Shown here one piece after another: positions 26,487-35,775 of a DNA stretch of 64,000 nucleotides. The DNA is from Kribbella italica (GTDB lineage Bacteria; Actinomycetota; Actinomycetes; Propionibacteriales; Kribbellaceae). Positions within the stretch are counted from its first letter, which is position 1, and each line of letters opens with the position of its first letter. The translations under genes and the position numbers were made by a program. Below the pieces are notes generated by a model. The model worked only from the letters and a program-made list of their open reading frames with translations. It made no database searches and was not told the origin of the DNA. The DNA lies in NCBI RefSeq assembly GCF_014205135.1, contig NZ_JACHMY010000001.1, positions 6,634,001 to 6,698,000 on the forward strand, in the 5' to 3' direction.

Positions 26487-26768
26487 ATGACCGCCCTGCA
26501 CAACGAGACCCTCGCCCACCCGGACCTGAGGGACCACAACCTGCTGCCCTCCAACGACCTCAACCAACTGCTGCCGCGGGGACTGAGCTCCGAAGACCTG
26601 CGGCTGTTCCGCCTGATCGCGACCGGCTTGCCGATCGAAGCAGTCGCCCGCCGGCTCGACCTGTCCGAACGGACCGTCCGACGCCGGACCCGCGCTGCGT
26701 GCGACCGGCTCGGGTTCGGAACCGCCATCGAAGCCATCGTCTGGGCAGCACACCGCGGCCTGCTCTGA
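26487..26768 (+). CDS. Small LuxR-type helix-turn-helix protein without a receiver or sensor domain
   Basis: 93 residues; the ATG lies four bases after the rhaB stop codon. The last 60 residues are a GerE/LuxR helix-turn-helix (LSSEDLRLFRLIATGLPIEAVARRL and LSERTVRRRTRAACDRLGFG, the usual D-L-S-x-R-T-V pattern). The first 30 residues are short and non-conserved. It is coupled to rhaB and precedes the rhamnosidase gene, so it may modulate this locus or bind another LuxR protein. Confidence 0.8.
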   Translation: MTALHNETLAHPDLRDHNLLPSNDLNQLLPRGLSSEDLRLFRLIATGLPIEAVARRLDLSERTVRRRTRAACDRLGFGTAIEAIVWAAHRGLL

Positions 26769-26853
26769 CCCCGCCCACCCAACCCACCGCACCACCCGTA
26801 CGAAGTGCTTCGTCTCCCCTGTAGATCGCCCCGTCTCTGTGAGGAGTTCGCCC

Positions 26854-29800
26854 ATGTCGTTCCGTTCTCGGCTCGGCCCGCTGGTGGCTGCCGTGCTGTT
26901 GCTGACCCCGCTGGTTCCCGCGACCGGCTCTCCGCCCGACCCGAAAGGTTCCGCCATCCAGGTCCTGAACCTGAAGACCAACAACCTCACCGACCCACTC
27001 GGCGTCGCCGGTACGCCGCCACGCCTCAGTTGGCAGCTCGACGGCCAGCGGCGCGGTATTGCCCAAAGCCGGTACGAGATCCACGTGTCGAAGGACTCGG
27101 CCAAGGGCTCGTCCGCCGCGGCCTCCGACCCGACCCAGGAGGAATCGGGCAAGGCTGGTGGCGCCTCTCGGCCGGACGTCTGGGACAGCGGCGTGGTCCG
27201 ATCAGACCAGTCCGTCGAGGTCCCGTACGGCGGGCCCGCGCTGACCGCCTACACGGCGTACCGCTGGACCGTTCGCGTATGGGACGAGCGGGGCCGCGCC
27301 TCCGCCTGGTCTTCGGCCGCGACGTTCGAGACCGGACCGCTGCAGCCGGCGGACTGGCAGGGCGAGTGGATCGGCGCCGACAACCAGCCGGGCGCCGAGT
27401 GGACCGATACGACGATCGACGCGGACGTGACCCTGGTGAAGGACGCGCTCGGCGTCTTCTTCCGCGGCCGCGGCGGTCTCGGCTACATGTGGCAGCTCAA
27501 CCAGCTCACCCCCGACAAACCCGTGCTCCGCCCGCACGTCCGGCAACCAGGCGGCGGCTACGTCCTGCTCGGCGAGATCCCGCTCCCTGCGGGCACTGAC
27601 CTCAAACAGCAACACCACCTCCGCATCACCACCTCCGGCCAAACCATCACCACCTGGCTAGACGACGTGCAGATCGACACCCGTGAGCGCTCCGACCACA
27701 ACGCGCCCGGCGTGGTCGGGTTCCGCACGAACGGTGAGGAAGACGGCATCGTCCACAGCCTGAAGGTGACTGGCGCAGGCGGCGAGGTGCTCGTCGACAC
27801 CAAGTTCCCCACCGGCGACCAGACCTTCCCGGACGGAACGGTCCGCCCGCAAGGCGGTCTGCAGGTCAAGGGCAACACCGACCTCTGGCTGCCCGGCAAA
27901 CCCATCCCGGTGTTCCAGAAGCAGATCTCCTTGCCCAAGGCAAAGAAGATCCGATCGGCGCGCATCCACGCGGCAGCCCAGGGCATCTATGAGCTCAACC
28001 TCAACGGCCGCAAGGTCGGTGACCAGGAGCTGGCCCCGGGCTGGACCGACTACGCCCGCCGGATCCAGTCCCAGAGCTACGACGTCACCAAGCAGCTGAA
28101 GTCTGGCGCGAACACGTTCGGCGCCGAGGTCGCCCCGGGCTGGTACGCGGGCAACCTGGCGATGTTCGGCGCGAACAAGTACGGCAGCGACACCGCGTTC
28201 ATCGTCCAGCTCCGGGTCACGTACACCGACGGTTCGAGCGACGTGTTCGCGACCGACTCCAGCTGGCAGACCGCGCCCGGCGCCGTACGGGTTGCCGATC
28301 TGCTCAACGGGGAGAGTCGCGATGCGCGGCGTACGGCGTACGAGTGGACGCCGGTGCAGGTCCGGCCGAGTGCGACGAGCAAACTGGTCCCGCAGACCGA
28401 TCAACCGGTCCGGGTCACGCAGTTGCTGAAGGCCAAGGCGATCCCGTCGCCGACGGCCGGCGTGTACCTGTACGACCTCGGCCAGAACATGGTCGGCGTC
28501 TCCCGGCTGACGCTGCGGGGATCGCCGGGGCAGACCGTCAAGATCCGGTACGGCGAAGTGCTCAACCCCGACGGCACGCTCTATACCGACAACCTGCGGT
28601 CGGCGAAGGCGACGGACCACTACACGTTCGCGACCAACCGGCTGGAGACGTACCAGCCGCGCTTCACCTTCCACGGCTTCCGGTACATCGAGGTCAGCGG
28701 TGTCGCGATGGCGCCTCCGGCCAGCGCGATCGTCGGCGTCGTGCTGGGGACGGACGGCGAACAGACCAACGAGTTCCGGACCAACTCGGCGTTGGTGAAC
28801 CAGCTGCACAGCAACATCGTCTGGGGTCAGCGCGGCAACTTCCTCTCGATCCCGACGGACACGCCCGCACGCGACGAGCGGATGGGGTGGACCGGCGACA
28901 TCAACGTGTTCGCGCGGACCGCTGTCTACAACCTCGACTCGCAGGCGTTCCTGACGAAGTGGTTGCAGGACCTCCGCGACACGCAGCGTGCGGACGGCGC
29001 GTACGCAAGTGTCGCGCCGACCGTGCCGAACGCGTTCGACGGCGGCATGGGCAACGCGGGCTGGGCCGACGCCGGGGTCAACGTGCCGTGGACGCTGTGG
29101 CAGGCGTACGGCGACACGTCGGTGATCCGGCAGCACTACGACTCGATGGCCCAGTACGTCGACTACCTGGTCGCCAGCTCGAACGGATTGATCCGGGGCG
29201 GTGGGGACTACGGCGACTGGCTGAACCTCGACGACCCGACTCCCGGCGAGCTGATCGGTACGTCGTTCATCGCCAAGGGCGCGCGGCAGCTGAGCCAGAT
29301 GGCGGCGGCGATCGGGAAGACGGCCGACGCGGCGAAGTACCAGCAGGTGTACGAGGACGTGCGGGCGGCGTTCGCCGGCCGGTTCGTCGCGGCGGACGGG
29401 AAGGTCGGGTCGGACAGTCAGACCGGGTACATCCTCGCGTTCACGAGCGATCTCGTACCGGACGATCGGATCGCGGCGGCGGGCGAGCACTTCGCGGCGG
29501 CGATCCAGCGGCGGGACACGCATCTGTCGACCGGGTTCCTCGGGGTCGACGGGCTGCTGCCGGTGCTGACGAAGATCGGGCGCTCGGACCTGGCGTACAA
29601 ACTGCTGCAGAACACGTCGTACCCGTCGTGGGGCTACGAGATCGGCAAGGGCGCGACGACGATCTGGGAGCGGTGGAACTCGATCAATCCCGACGGGACG
29701 TTCAACGACGTGGGGATGAACTCGTTCAACCACTACGCGTACGGCGCGGTGGGCGAGTGGATGTACCGGACGCTGGCCGGGGTGTCGGCGGCGGAGCCCG

Positions 29801-30105
29801 GCTACCGGAAGGCGCTGATCGCGCCGACGCCGGGTGACGGGATCACGTCGGCGGAGCTCGAGCACCGGACGCCGTACGGGGTGGTCGGGAGTCGGTGGAA
29901 GCAGGAGTCGGACGGGCGGTTCACGCTCGAGGTGCGGGTTCCGGCCAACACTACGGCGATCGTGAAGCTTCCTGGGTCGGCGGATCGGGTGACTGAAGGT
30001 GGTCGCGCTCTTCGCCAGGTGGAGGGGGTCAGCGGGGTTGTCGACGGGGCCGGTACGACGGTGACTGTTGCCTCGGGCCACTATCGGTTCAGCGTTCGTC
30101 CCTGA
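26854..30105 (+). CDS. Secreted alpha-L-rhamnosidase, GH78
   Basis: 1083 residues from the ATG at 26854 with GAGGAG upstream. The signal peptide is at residues 1-26 (RLGPLVAAVLLLTPLVPATG). Fibronectin-like and carbohydrate-binding beta domains follow, with an insertion at about 185-330 that looks like a concanavalin-type module. The (alpha/alpha)6 catalytic domain comes next. Glu675 in DTPARDERMGWTGD and Glu939 in TTIWERWNS are the expected acid and base of GH78. It would release L-rhamnose from plant glycosides or polysaccharides for the importer. A terminator follows. Confidence 0.93.
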   Translation: MSFRSRLGPLVAAVLLLTPLVPATGSPPDPKGSAIQVLNLKTNNLTDPLGVAGTPPRLSWQLDGQRRGIAQSRYEIHVSKDSAKGSSAAASDPTQEESGKAGGASRPDVWDSGVVRSDQSVEVPYGGPALTAYTAYRWTVRVWDERGRASAWSSAATFETGPLQPADWQGEWIGADNQPGAEWTDTTIDADVTLVKDALGVFFRGRGGLGYMWQLNQLTPDKPVLRPHVRQPGGGYVLLGEIPLPAGTDLKQQHHLRITTSGQTITTWLDDVQIDTRERSDHNAPGVVGFRTNGEEDGIVHSLKVTGAGGEVLVDTKFPTGDQTFPDGTVRPQGGLQVKGNTDLWLPGKPIPVFQKQISLPKAKKIRSARIHAAAQGIYELNLNGRKVGDQELAPGWTDYARRIQSQSYDVTKQLKSGANTFGAEVAPGWYAGNLAMFGANKYGSDTAFIVQLRVTYTDGSSDVFATDSSWQTAPGAVRVADLLNGESRDARRTAYEWTPVQVRPSATSKLVPQTDQPVRVTQLLKAKAIPSPTAGVYLYDLGQNMVGVSRLTLRGSPGQTVKIRYGEVLNPDGTLYTDNLRSAKATDHYTFATNRLETYQPRFTFHGFRYIEVSGVAMAPPASAIVGVVLGTDGEQTNEFRTNSALVNQLHSNIVWGQRGNFLSIPTDTPARDERMGWTGDINVFARTAVYNLDSQAFLTKWLQDLRDTQRADGAYASVAPTVPNAFDGGMGNAGWADAGVNVPWTLWQAYGDTSVIRQHYDSMAQYVDYLVASSNGLIRGGGDYGDWLNLDDPTPGELIGTSFIAKGARQLSQMAAAIGKTADAAKYQQVYEDVRAAFAGRFVAADGKVGSDSQTGYILAFTSDLVPDDRIAAAGEHFAAAIQRRDTHLSTGFLGVDGLLPVLTKIGRSDLAYKLLQNTSYPSWGYEIGKGATTIWERWNSINPDGTFNDVGMNSFNHYAYGAVGEWMYRTLAGVSAAEPGYRKALIAPTPGDGITSAELEHRTPYGVVGSRWKQESDGRFTLEVRVPANTTAIVKLPGSADRVTEGGRALRQVEGVSGVVDGAGTTVTVASGHYRFSVRP

Positions 30106-30112
30106 GTGGTGC

Positions 30113-30153
30113 GGGTCGCGTCCAGGACGGTGGGTTAGTCCTGGGCGCGACCC
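30113..30153 (+). terminator. Terminator closing the rhamnose module
   Basis: A 16-bp stem with a single G-T pair (30113-30128 with 30138-30153) and a 9-base loop lies eight bases after the rhamnosidase stop. Confidence 0.85.
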
Positions 30154-30192
30154 GGGTACCTGTGACGGCGAGTATCGAGCCGAGGAGGACTG

Positions 30193-30693
30193 ATGGACGG
30201 AATGACCGTCCTGTGGATCGTCGTGGGCGTGGTCGTGGTGCTGCTTCTGCTGGTGGTGTTCACCGGTGCGGCCAAGAAGTCGCAGCTACGCAGCACCGAG
30301 CAGGCGGCGCGAGAACACGAACTACAGGTCCGAGCCGCGACAGCCCACCCGGACGACCCGCCGACGGAAGCCGGTGCGGCACCCGCGACAGGGCAGGCCC
30401 TTGCGGACGACCAGCGGGATTCTGGTGCGGCGGCAAGCGCCGAGCCGGTTCGCGCGACGACGCCGCACACGGCGACCTGGGGCGATGGTCTGGGTGAAGA
30501 GGCGGCGGCAACCAGTGCGCCGGCCCCGACGCCGTCCGACGATGTCAAGCGTTCGGTGCAGTCCGATGACGTCGAAGCTCCGGTGCAGTCCGATCGCGTC
30601 GAGCCGGTGATCGATGAGGAGGGCGACGGCTGTCCCTCCGACATGGACTCCGAGCACTTCGGTGGGGTGCTGGACGGCAAGCGTCCGGAATGA
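30193..30693 (+). CDS. Single-pass membrane protein with acidic repetitive tail
   Basis: 166 residues, GAGGAGG before the ATG. One N-terminal transmembrane helix (VLWIVVGVVVVLLLLVVFTG, about residues 6-25) is followed by a long Ala/Asp/Glu/Pro-rich disordered tail. The tail has three near-repeats (SDDVKRSVQ, SDDVEAPVQ, SDRVEPVID). I do not recognise a family. It is convergent with the response-regulator gene. Confidence 0.7.
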   Translation: MDGMTVLWIVVGVVVVLLLLVVFTGAAKKSQLRSTEQAAREHELQVRAATAHPDDPPTEAGAAPATGQALADDQRDSGAAASAEPVRATTPHTATWGDGLGEEAAATSAPAPTPSDDVKRSVQSDDVEAPVQSDRVEPVIDEEGDGCPSDMDSEHFGGVLDGKRPE

Positions 30694-30760
30694 GAGACCA
30701 GAGTCCGAGGACCGCGGCTTCGAGGTAGCGAACTGCTCCCAGTGACAACCGAGCAGAAGC

Positions 30761-31429
30761 TCAGTCCGTGCGGAGGCGGTACCCCATGCCCCGGATGGTC
30801 TGGATCCGGTCGGGACCCAGCTTCTTACGCAGGTACCGGATATAAACGTCGACGACGTTCGACCCCGGGTCGAAGTCGAAGCCCCAGACCTGGGAGAGCA
30901 GCTGCTCCCGGGACAGGACCTGGTCAGGATGGCGGCAGAAGACCTCCGCCAGCAGGAACTCGCGGGCAGTGAGGTCGACGGTCCGGCCGTCGATCGAGGC
31001 GCGCCGGGTGCGGAGGTCGAGGCTGAGGTCACCGACCTGAAGAATCGTGGCATCCGCCGTACCGGAGCCGTCGCTGCGCAGGCGGAGGCGGACGCGGGCC
31101 AGCAGTTCCTCGAAGGCGAACGGTTTGGCGATGTAGTCGTCGGCGCCGCCTTCGAGTCCGGCGACGGTGTCGCGGATGCTGTCGCGGGCGGTGAGGATGA
31201 CGACCGGCATGCTCACCCGCGCCTCGCGGAGCCGGCGCAGGACGGTGAAACCGTCGACCTTCGGCAGCCCGATGTCGAGCAGGAGCAGGTCGTACGCACC
31301 GCTGACCGCTTCCTGGTACGCCGACTCGCCGTCGGCGACGACGGTGGTGATGAACCCGTTGCTGCGCAGCCCGCGTTCGATGAAGGAGGCGATCCGGTCC
31401 TCGTCCTCGGCGATCAGAATCCGGTTCAT
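30761..31429 (-). CDS. OmpR-family response regulator
   Basis: 222 residues from the ATG at 31429. The receiver domain has acidic pocket Glu8-Asp9, phospho-acceptor Asp52 (LLLLDIGLP), Thr80 and Lys102 (YIAKPF). The C-terminal winged helix shows DLTAREFLLAEVFCRHPDQVLS and the recognition-helix region NVVDVYIRYLRKKL. Its start overlaps the stop of the histidine kinase gene, so the pair is co-translated. The target genes are unknown. Confidence 0.95.
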   Translation of the reverse strand: MNRILIAEDEDRIASFIERGLRSNGFITTVVADGESAYQEAVSGAYDLLLLDIGLPKVDGFTVLRRLREARVSMPVVILTARDSIRDTVAGLEGGADDYIAKPFAFEELLARVRLRLRSDGSGTADATILQVGDLSLDLRTRRASIDGRTVDLTAREFLLAEVFCRHPDQVLSREQLLSQVWGFDFDPGSNVVDVYIRYLRKKLGPDRIQTIRGMGYRLRTD

Positions 31430-32916
31430 CGTGAGCTCCCCTCGGTCGGTGTCCACGGCAGCACGAGCTCGAACCGCGCGCCCGGGGTGCCGTCGTCGGC
31501 CAGCTGGACTTCGCCGCCGTGGGCCTGGGCGATCGAGCGCACGATCGCCAGTCCGAGCCCGGCGCCGTCGGTCCGCACCTGATCGTTGCCCCGGGCAAAT
31601 CTTTCGAAGATCCGCTCCCGGTCTCCGGGCGCCACGCCCTCCCCGGAGTCGGCGACCCACAGGTGAACATGCGCGCCCACAGGGCAGTCCTCAGCAGCAC
31701 GCAGCAGATGCACGCGCGAGCCCAGCGCGATGCGATCGTCGGTCGTGGTGTGCCGTACGGCGTTGGAGACCAGCTGCATCAGCGCCTGGGTGAGGCGTTG
31801 GCTGTCGGCGACGACGGTGGTGTCCGCGGTTTCGTCGACGCGCCAGGTGCGGTCGGCCAGCGGGCGGGCCTTGGCGACGACCTCGATGATCAGTTCGGTC
31901 AGGTTGACCTCCTCGAGCTTGAGGAAGTCGGGGCGCCCACTCTTGGCCAGGACCAGCAGATCGTCGACCATCCGGTTCATCCGGACCAGCTCGTCGAGCA
32001 CCAGGGCGCGGGTCTCCTCGCGGTCGACCGGGTCGTCGCTCATCAGTTCGAGGTGCCCGCGGATCACCGTGATCGGCGTCCGCAGCTCGTGCCCGGCGTT
32101 GTCGACGAACTCCCGCTGCGCGACGAACGCGACCTCCAGCCGGTCCAGCATCGTGTTGAACGTCCGGGCCAGCTGCGCCACATCATCGTTGCCCACGACA
32201 TCGATCCGGCGGCGCAGGTCGGACTCGCCGATCTGCTCGGCGGTCGTCCGGACGCCGCGGATCGGCGCGAGCACCCGGCCGGTGACGATCCAGCACGCAC
32301 CGGCCGCCATCGCCAGCGTGACCAGACCGATCAGCGCGAGCGCCTTCGTCGCGTCCTCGAGCGGTTGCGCCAGCAGGTCGCGGAACTCCAGCAGCACCAG
32401 CTGGGAACGCACCGGCTGCGAGCCGACCCGGACCGGAATCACGCCGTACCGGACCTTGCCGGCCGTGCTGTCCACCCACCCGTACTGCGGGGTGGTGCCG
32501 GCCGAGATCCGCTGGACGAACGCGAGGTCGGTGTCGAGGCGTGCCGGCGGAGTGCCGAGGCTGCGGTGGTACGCGCGTCCGTCGACGATCGTGAAGAACG
32601 CCTCGGAAGTGTCCGGGAGATTGGTTCGCAGCCAGAGGTCGAGCAGCTCCTCCGGGGTGTCGAGCGGACGGGCGGTGTCCGAGCCGACGTACGCGCGGAA
32701 CTTGGTCGCCTCGTGGGTCAGTTCGGCGTCGGCGGACGCGTCGGAGCGCGCCGAGAGCAGCTGCCAGGTCAGGAAGACCACCGCGCCGACGGCCAGCGCG
32801 AGCACCGCCAGCATCCACCCGATGATCCGCACCCGCGCACTGACCCCGCTCCGCCGGGTCCGGCGCTCGCGATCTCCCGCGTCGCCATCACCCTCGCGGC
32901 GTCTCAGGAAGACCAC
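31426..32916 (-). CDS. Membrane sensor histidine kinase
   Basis: About 496 residues from a GTG at 32916 (a TTG one codon earlier is possible). TM1 is at about residues 32-55 and an extracellular sensor of ~130 residues follows. TM2 (ALIGLVTLAMAAGACWIVTG) leads to HAMP, the dimerisation domain with the phospho-acceptor His at about 276 (DNAGHELRTPITVIRGH) and the ATPase domain (LVSNAVRH, WVADSGEGVAPGDRERIFERF, GAGLGLAIVRSIAQAHGG). It acts with the adjacent regulator. The start lies within seven bases of the stop of the aspartate-rich protein gene, so all three are one operon. Confidence 0.94.
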   Translation of the reverse strand: MVFLRRREGDGDAGDRERRTRRSGVSARVRIIGWMLAVLALAVGAVVFLTWQLLSARSDASADAELTHEATKFRAYVGSDTARPLDTPEELLDLWLRTNLPDTSEAFFTIVDGRAYHRSLGTPPARLDTDLAFVQRISAGTTPQYGWVDSTAGKVRYGVIPVRVGSQPVRSQLVLLEFRDLLAQPLEDATKALALIGLVTLAMAAGACWIVTGRVLAPIRGVRTTAEQIGESDLRRRIDVVGNDDVAQLARTFNTMLDRLEVAFVAQREFVDNAGHELRTPITVIRGHLELMSDDPVDREETRALVLDELVRMNRMVDDLLVLAKSGRPDFLKLEEVNLTELIIEVVAKARPLADRTWRVDETADTTVVADSQRLTQALMQLVSNAVRHTTTDDRIALGSRVHLLRAAEDCPVGAHVHLWVADSGEGVAPGDRERIFERFARGNDQVRTDGAGLGLAIVRSIAQAHGGEVQLADDGTPGARFELVLPWTPTEGSSR

Positions 32917-32922
32917 CAAGGC

Positions 32923-33258
32923 TCAGTCATCGCCGTCCACGTCGTCGTCCAGATCGTCGTCGATGCCGTCGTCGTCCTGGTCGTCGTCATCGCCGGCCGT
33001 CCGCGGGCTGCCCGGCGTCACCGGGTCCGCGCCGGGCTTCGACGGGATCACGGTGGACGGCGCGACGGTCGGCCGCGTGGCCGGCGGCGTCCCGGGCGAC
33101 GGGGGCGGCGAGGACGACGTACCCGAAGCCGGTACGACGACCGTGTCGCCCAGCCCCGGCGACGACCGGTCCGCAAGGTACTGGGTCAGCGCGAACCCGG
33201 CCACTGCCAGCACCACGGCAACCGCCAGGTAGATCAGGCGTGGAGATCGCATGTTCAC
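32923..33258 (-). CDS. Small membrane-anchored protein with aspartate-rich tail, first gene of the two-component operon
   Basis: 111 residues from a GTG at 33258 with GGGAGGG upstream (an ATG at 33252 is the alternative). One N-terminal helix (LIYLAVAVVLAVAGFALTQY) would anchor it. A Ser/Pro/Thr-rich linker follows, and the last ~24 residues are almost only Asp with a few Gly/Ile/Gln (GDDDDQDDDGIDDDLDDD, then VDGDD). The tail would sit outside the cell and could bind divalent cations. No known family recognised. Confidence 0.7.
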   Translation of the reverse strand: MNMRSPRLIYLAVAVVLAVAGFALTQYLADRSSPGLGDTVVVPASGTSSSPPPSPGTPPATRPTVAPSTVIPSKPGADPVTPGSPRTAGDDDDQDDDGIDDDLDDDVDGDD

Positions 33259-33323
33259 AGCCTGCGATCCCTCCCGAAGAACCGCATGAGCCGAACATTA
33301 CAGAATTCTCATCGAACCAAGGC

Positions 33324-34595
33324 CTAGATGAGGAACCGGAACTCCGGCGATCCCGGATCGATCCGCTCGATCGTCAACGGCGCCGCGTCCATCCGGTCCA
33401 GCAACCCGGCCAGATCACCCGGCCGCCCGATCTCGATCCCGACCAGCGCGACGCCGGTCTCCCGGTTGTTCCGCTTGACGTACTCGAACAGCGTGATGTC
33501 GTCGTCAATCCCGAGCACCTGGTCGAGGAACTGCCGCAGCGCGCCGGGCTCCTGCGGGAACGTCACCAGGAAGTAGTGCTTGAGCCCTTCGTGCACCAGC
33601 GACCGCTCGAGGATCTCGCCGTACCGGCTGACGTCGTTGTTCCCACCGGACAGCAGACACACCACCGTCTCGCCCGGTTTCACCTCGACTCCACGGCCCA
33701 AGGCAGCGGCGGACAAGGCGCCGGCGGGCTCGGCGATCAGGCCATCGGTCTGATAGAGCTCGAGCATCTCCGAGCAGACCAGGCCCTCCGGCACCGACGT
33801 CATCTCGACCTCAGCGGCAGCGACGAGCGGCAACGTGACCGCACCGACCCGCCGTACTGCGGCACCGTCGACGAAGCTGTCCAGCTGCTCCAACGTCACC
33901 GGCTCACCAGCAGCCAACGCAGCAGCCATGCTCGCCGCACCAGCTGGCTCCACCCCGACGATCCGTACGCCGGGGTGCCGCTCGGCCAAGTACGTCGCAA
34001 CACCGGCGATCAATCCACCGCCACCCACCGGAACCACCAGTACGTCGGGCGCGTGGCCGAGCTGCTCGACGAGCTCGACCGCCAAAGTGCCTTGCCCCGC
34101 GACGGTTCGCGGATCGTCGAACGCCGGGACCAGCGTCGCCCCCGACGCCTCGCACTCGGCGAGCGCGGCGGCGGCCGCGTCGTCGTACGAGTCGCCGGTG
34201 ATGATCACCTCGATCTGCGATCCACCGAGCGCGGCGATGCGGTCGCGCTTCTGGCGCGGCGTCGTCCGTGGCACGTAGACGCGGCCGTTGACGCCGAGCG
34301 TGTGGCACGAGTACGCGAGTCCCTGGCCGTGGTTGCCCGCGGAGGCGCAGACGACGCCGGCCTTCTTCTCCACGTCCGACAACTGGGCGATCAGGTTGTA
34401 GGCACCGCGCAGCTTGTACGACCGGCCGACCTGCAGGTCCTCGCGTTTCAGCCAGACGTCGGCGCCGGTGCGTGCGGAGAGTCGCGGGTTGCGTTGCAGC
34501 GGAGTCCGGAGCGCGACGCCGCCGAGCCGGCCGACGGCCTGCTCCACCGCCTGTGCGTCGACGATCGATCGAGCGACTGTTTCACTGCCCTGCAT
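33324..34595 (-). CDS. ilvA: Threonine ammonia-lyase (threonine dehydratase)
   Basis: 423 residues from the ATG at 34595. It is PLP-dependent fold type II: Lys61 in SYKLRGAYN forms the Schiff base, and ASAGNHGQGLAYSC and VPVGGGGLIAGVA (phosphate cup) follow. The C-terminal ~85 residues (HYFLVTFPQEPGALRQFL) form one ACT-like regulatory domain. It deaminates L-threonine to 2-oxobutanoate for isoleucine synthesis. The single short regulatory domain is the usual actinobacterial form. No other isoleucine gene is nearby. Confidence 0.93.
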   Translation of the reverse strand: MQGSETVARSIVDAQAVEQAVGRLGGVALRTPLQRNPRLSARTGADVWLKREDLQVGRSYKLRGAYNLIAQLSDVEKKAGVVCASAGNHGQGLAYSCHTLGVNGRVYVPRTTPRQKRDRIAALGGSQIEVIITGDSYDDAAAAALAECEASGATLVPAFDDPRTVAGQGTLAVELVEQLGHAPDVLVVPVGGGGLIAGVATYLAERHPGVRIVGVEPAGAASMAAALAAGEPVTLEQLDSFVDGAAVRRVGAVTLPLVAAAEVEMTSVPEGLVCSEMLELYQTDGLIAEPAGALSAAALGRGVEVKPGETVVCLLSGGNNDVSRYGEILERSLVHEGLKHYFLVTFPQEPGALRQFLDQVLGIDDDITLFEYVKRNNRETGVALVGIEIGRPGDLAGLLDRMDAAPLTIERIDPGSPEFRFLI

Positions 34596-34826
34596 GACGT
34601 TCCTTCCCGTGCATCTGCACGTGATTCTCCACTTTTCCCGCAGCACAAGACGGCCTGCGTCCACACTACGGACGAGCGGACACCGTTGAGTTTCGGGTCC
34701 GTTTTTCATGCGTGAAAAGAGCTTCGGCTGGGCAGTCTAGTTCTCATACGCTCACTCGGTGTAACGGCCAGGGTCCTGGACGGGATGAGCCGAGTAAACC
34801 GGTCAACGGGGACTGGAGGGCAACGC

Positions 34827-35693
34827 ATGGAACTGAATCCGTTCAGTCTGTGGGGAGACGCCCTGTGGTGTGGTCAGGAGGTCGTGCGGGAAGCCCCGCA
34901 CGAGCAGGCGATTCGTGGCCTGTTTCCCGATCCCATCCCAGCGCGAGGAGCAGACCTGGACACCGCGGCGGATCTCGTCCCGGAACCGCACAACCGCTTC
35001 GACCCGCGCTCGATCGCTGTCCGGGTGCAGGGCAAGGTGGTCGGCTACCTGCCGAGGGACGATGCGCACCGGTACCACCCGGTGCTGTCAGAACTGGTGG
35101 CACAGGGTCTGCAACCGCAGGTCCCTTGCCACCTGTGGGTCAGTGAGTGGGAGCCGGCGGACTGGGAAGGCAAGGGCGACCAGGGCACCGAGTTCCACGC
35201 CAGTGTGGCGGTCGCACTGGGCCAGCCACACATGCTGGTTCCGGTCAATCTGCCACCGCCCGGGAGCTTCCACGTGCTGCCGCCGGGCAGCGGGATCGTG
35301 GTCCCGGGCAGCGAGGTGCATCCGGACGTGCTGGCACCGTTCTTCCGGCCGGAAGGCGAGTGCTGGGCGTACGGCACGATGCATGCCGTCGAGGAGGACG
35401 ACGGCATCAACGACCGGCACCGGATGGTGGTCGAGATCCGGCTGGACGACGAAGCGGTGGGCCGGCTCAGTCCGCGGCTCAGCGCGGAGTTCCTGCCGGC
35501 CGTCCACTACCTCGCCGACATGCGGGCGGAGACGGCCGCCCGGGTCGCCGTACGCGGTGACCGATTCGCCTCGGAGGTGATCCTCTACGCGGCCCGGAGT
35601 CACGACCTGCCGGCCACCTGGCCGGACGGTCTGACCCGATCCCCAGTCGCTTCCCCTACCTGGCACTACTGGGCCGGTAAGGAGGCCAACTAG
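34827..35693 (+). CDS. HIRAN-domain protein
   Basis: 288 residues with TGGAGGG before the ATG. Residues about 45-90 (PEPHNRFDPRSIAVRVQGK, VVGYLPRDDAHRYHPVL) match the HIRAN domain, which binds single-stranded 3' DNA ends in eukaryotic HLTF. The rest has no recognisable enzyme domain; the C-terminal half (EFLPAVHYLADMRAETAARV) is helical. It may bind damaged or stalled DNA. It is a stand-alone gene, divergent from ilvA. Confidence 0.75.
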   Translation: MELNPFSLWGDALWCGQEVVREAPHEQAIRGLFPDPIPARGADLDTAADLVPEPHNRFDPRSIAVRVQGKVVGYLPRDDAHRYHPVLSELVAQGLQPQVPCHLWVSEWEPADWEGKGDQGTEFHASVAVALGQPHMLVPVNLPPPGSFHVLPPGSGIVVPGSEVHPDVLAPFFRPEGECWAYGTMHAVEEDDGINDRHRMVVEIRLDDEAVGRLSPRLSAEFLPAVHYLADMRAETAARVAVRGDRFASEVILYAARSHDLPATWPDGLTRSPVASPTWHYWAGKEAN

Positions 35694-35706
35694 CCCACGG
35701 CGGACG

Positions 35707-35747
35707 CGCAGTACTCACCAATCAGTCAGGTGGTGGCGGGTACTGCG
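35707..35747. terminator. Candidate terminator between convergent genes
   Basis: CGCAGTAC pairs with GTACTGCG (35740-35747), and CACCA pairs with TGGTG inside it, with a small bulge. It lies between the HIRAN gene and the esterase gene, which converge. Confidence 0.5.
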
Positions 35748-35775
35748 GGTCCACCAGGGGTGGTGGTCCGGGTGC

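Noticed and set aside
30193..30693. Membrane protein as part of the rhamnose operon
   Set aside because: A strong terminator (30113-30153) separates it from the rhamnosidase gene and it shows no sugar-related feature.
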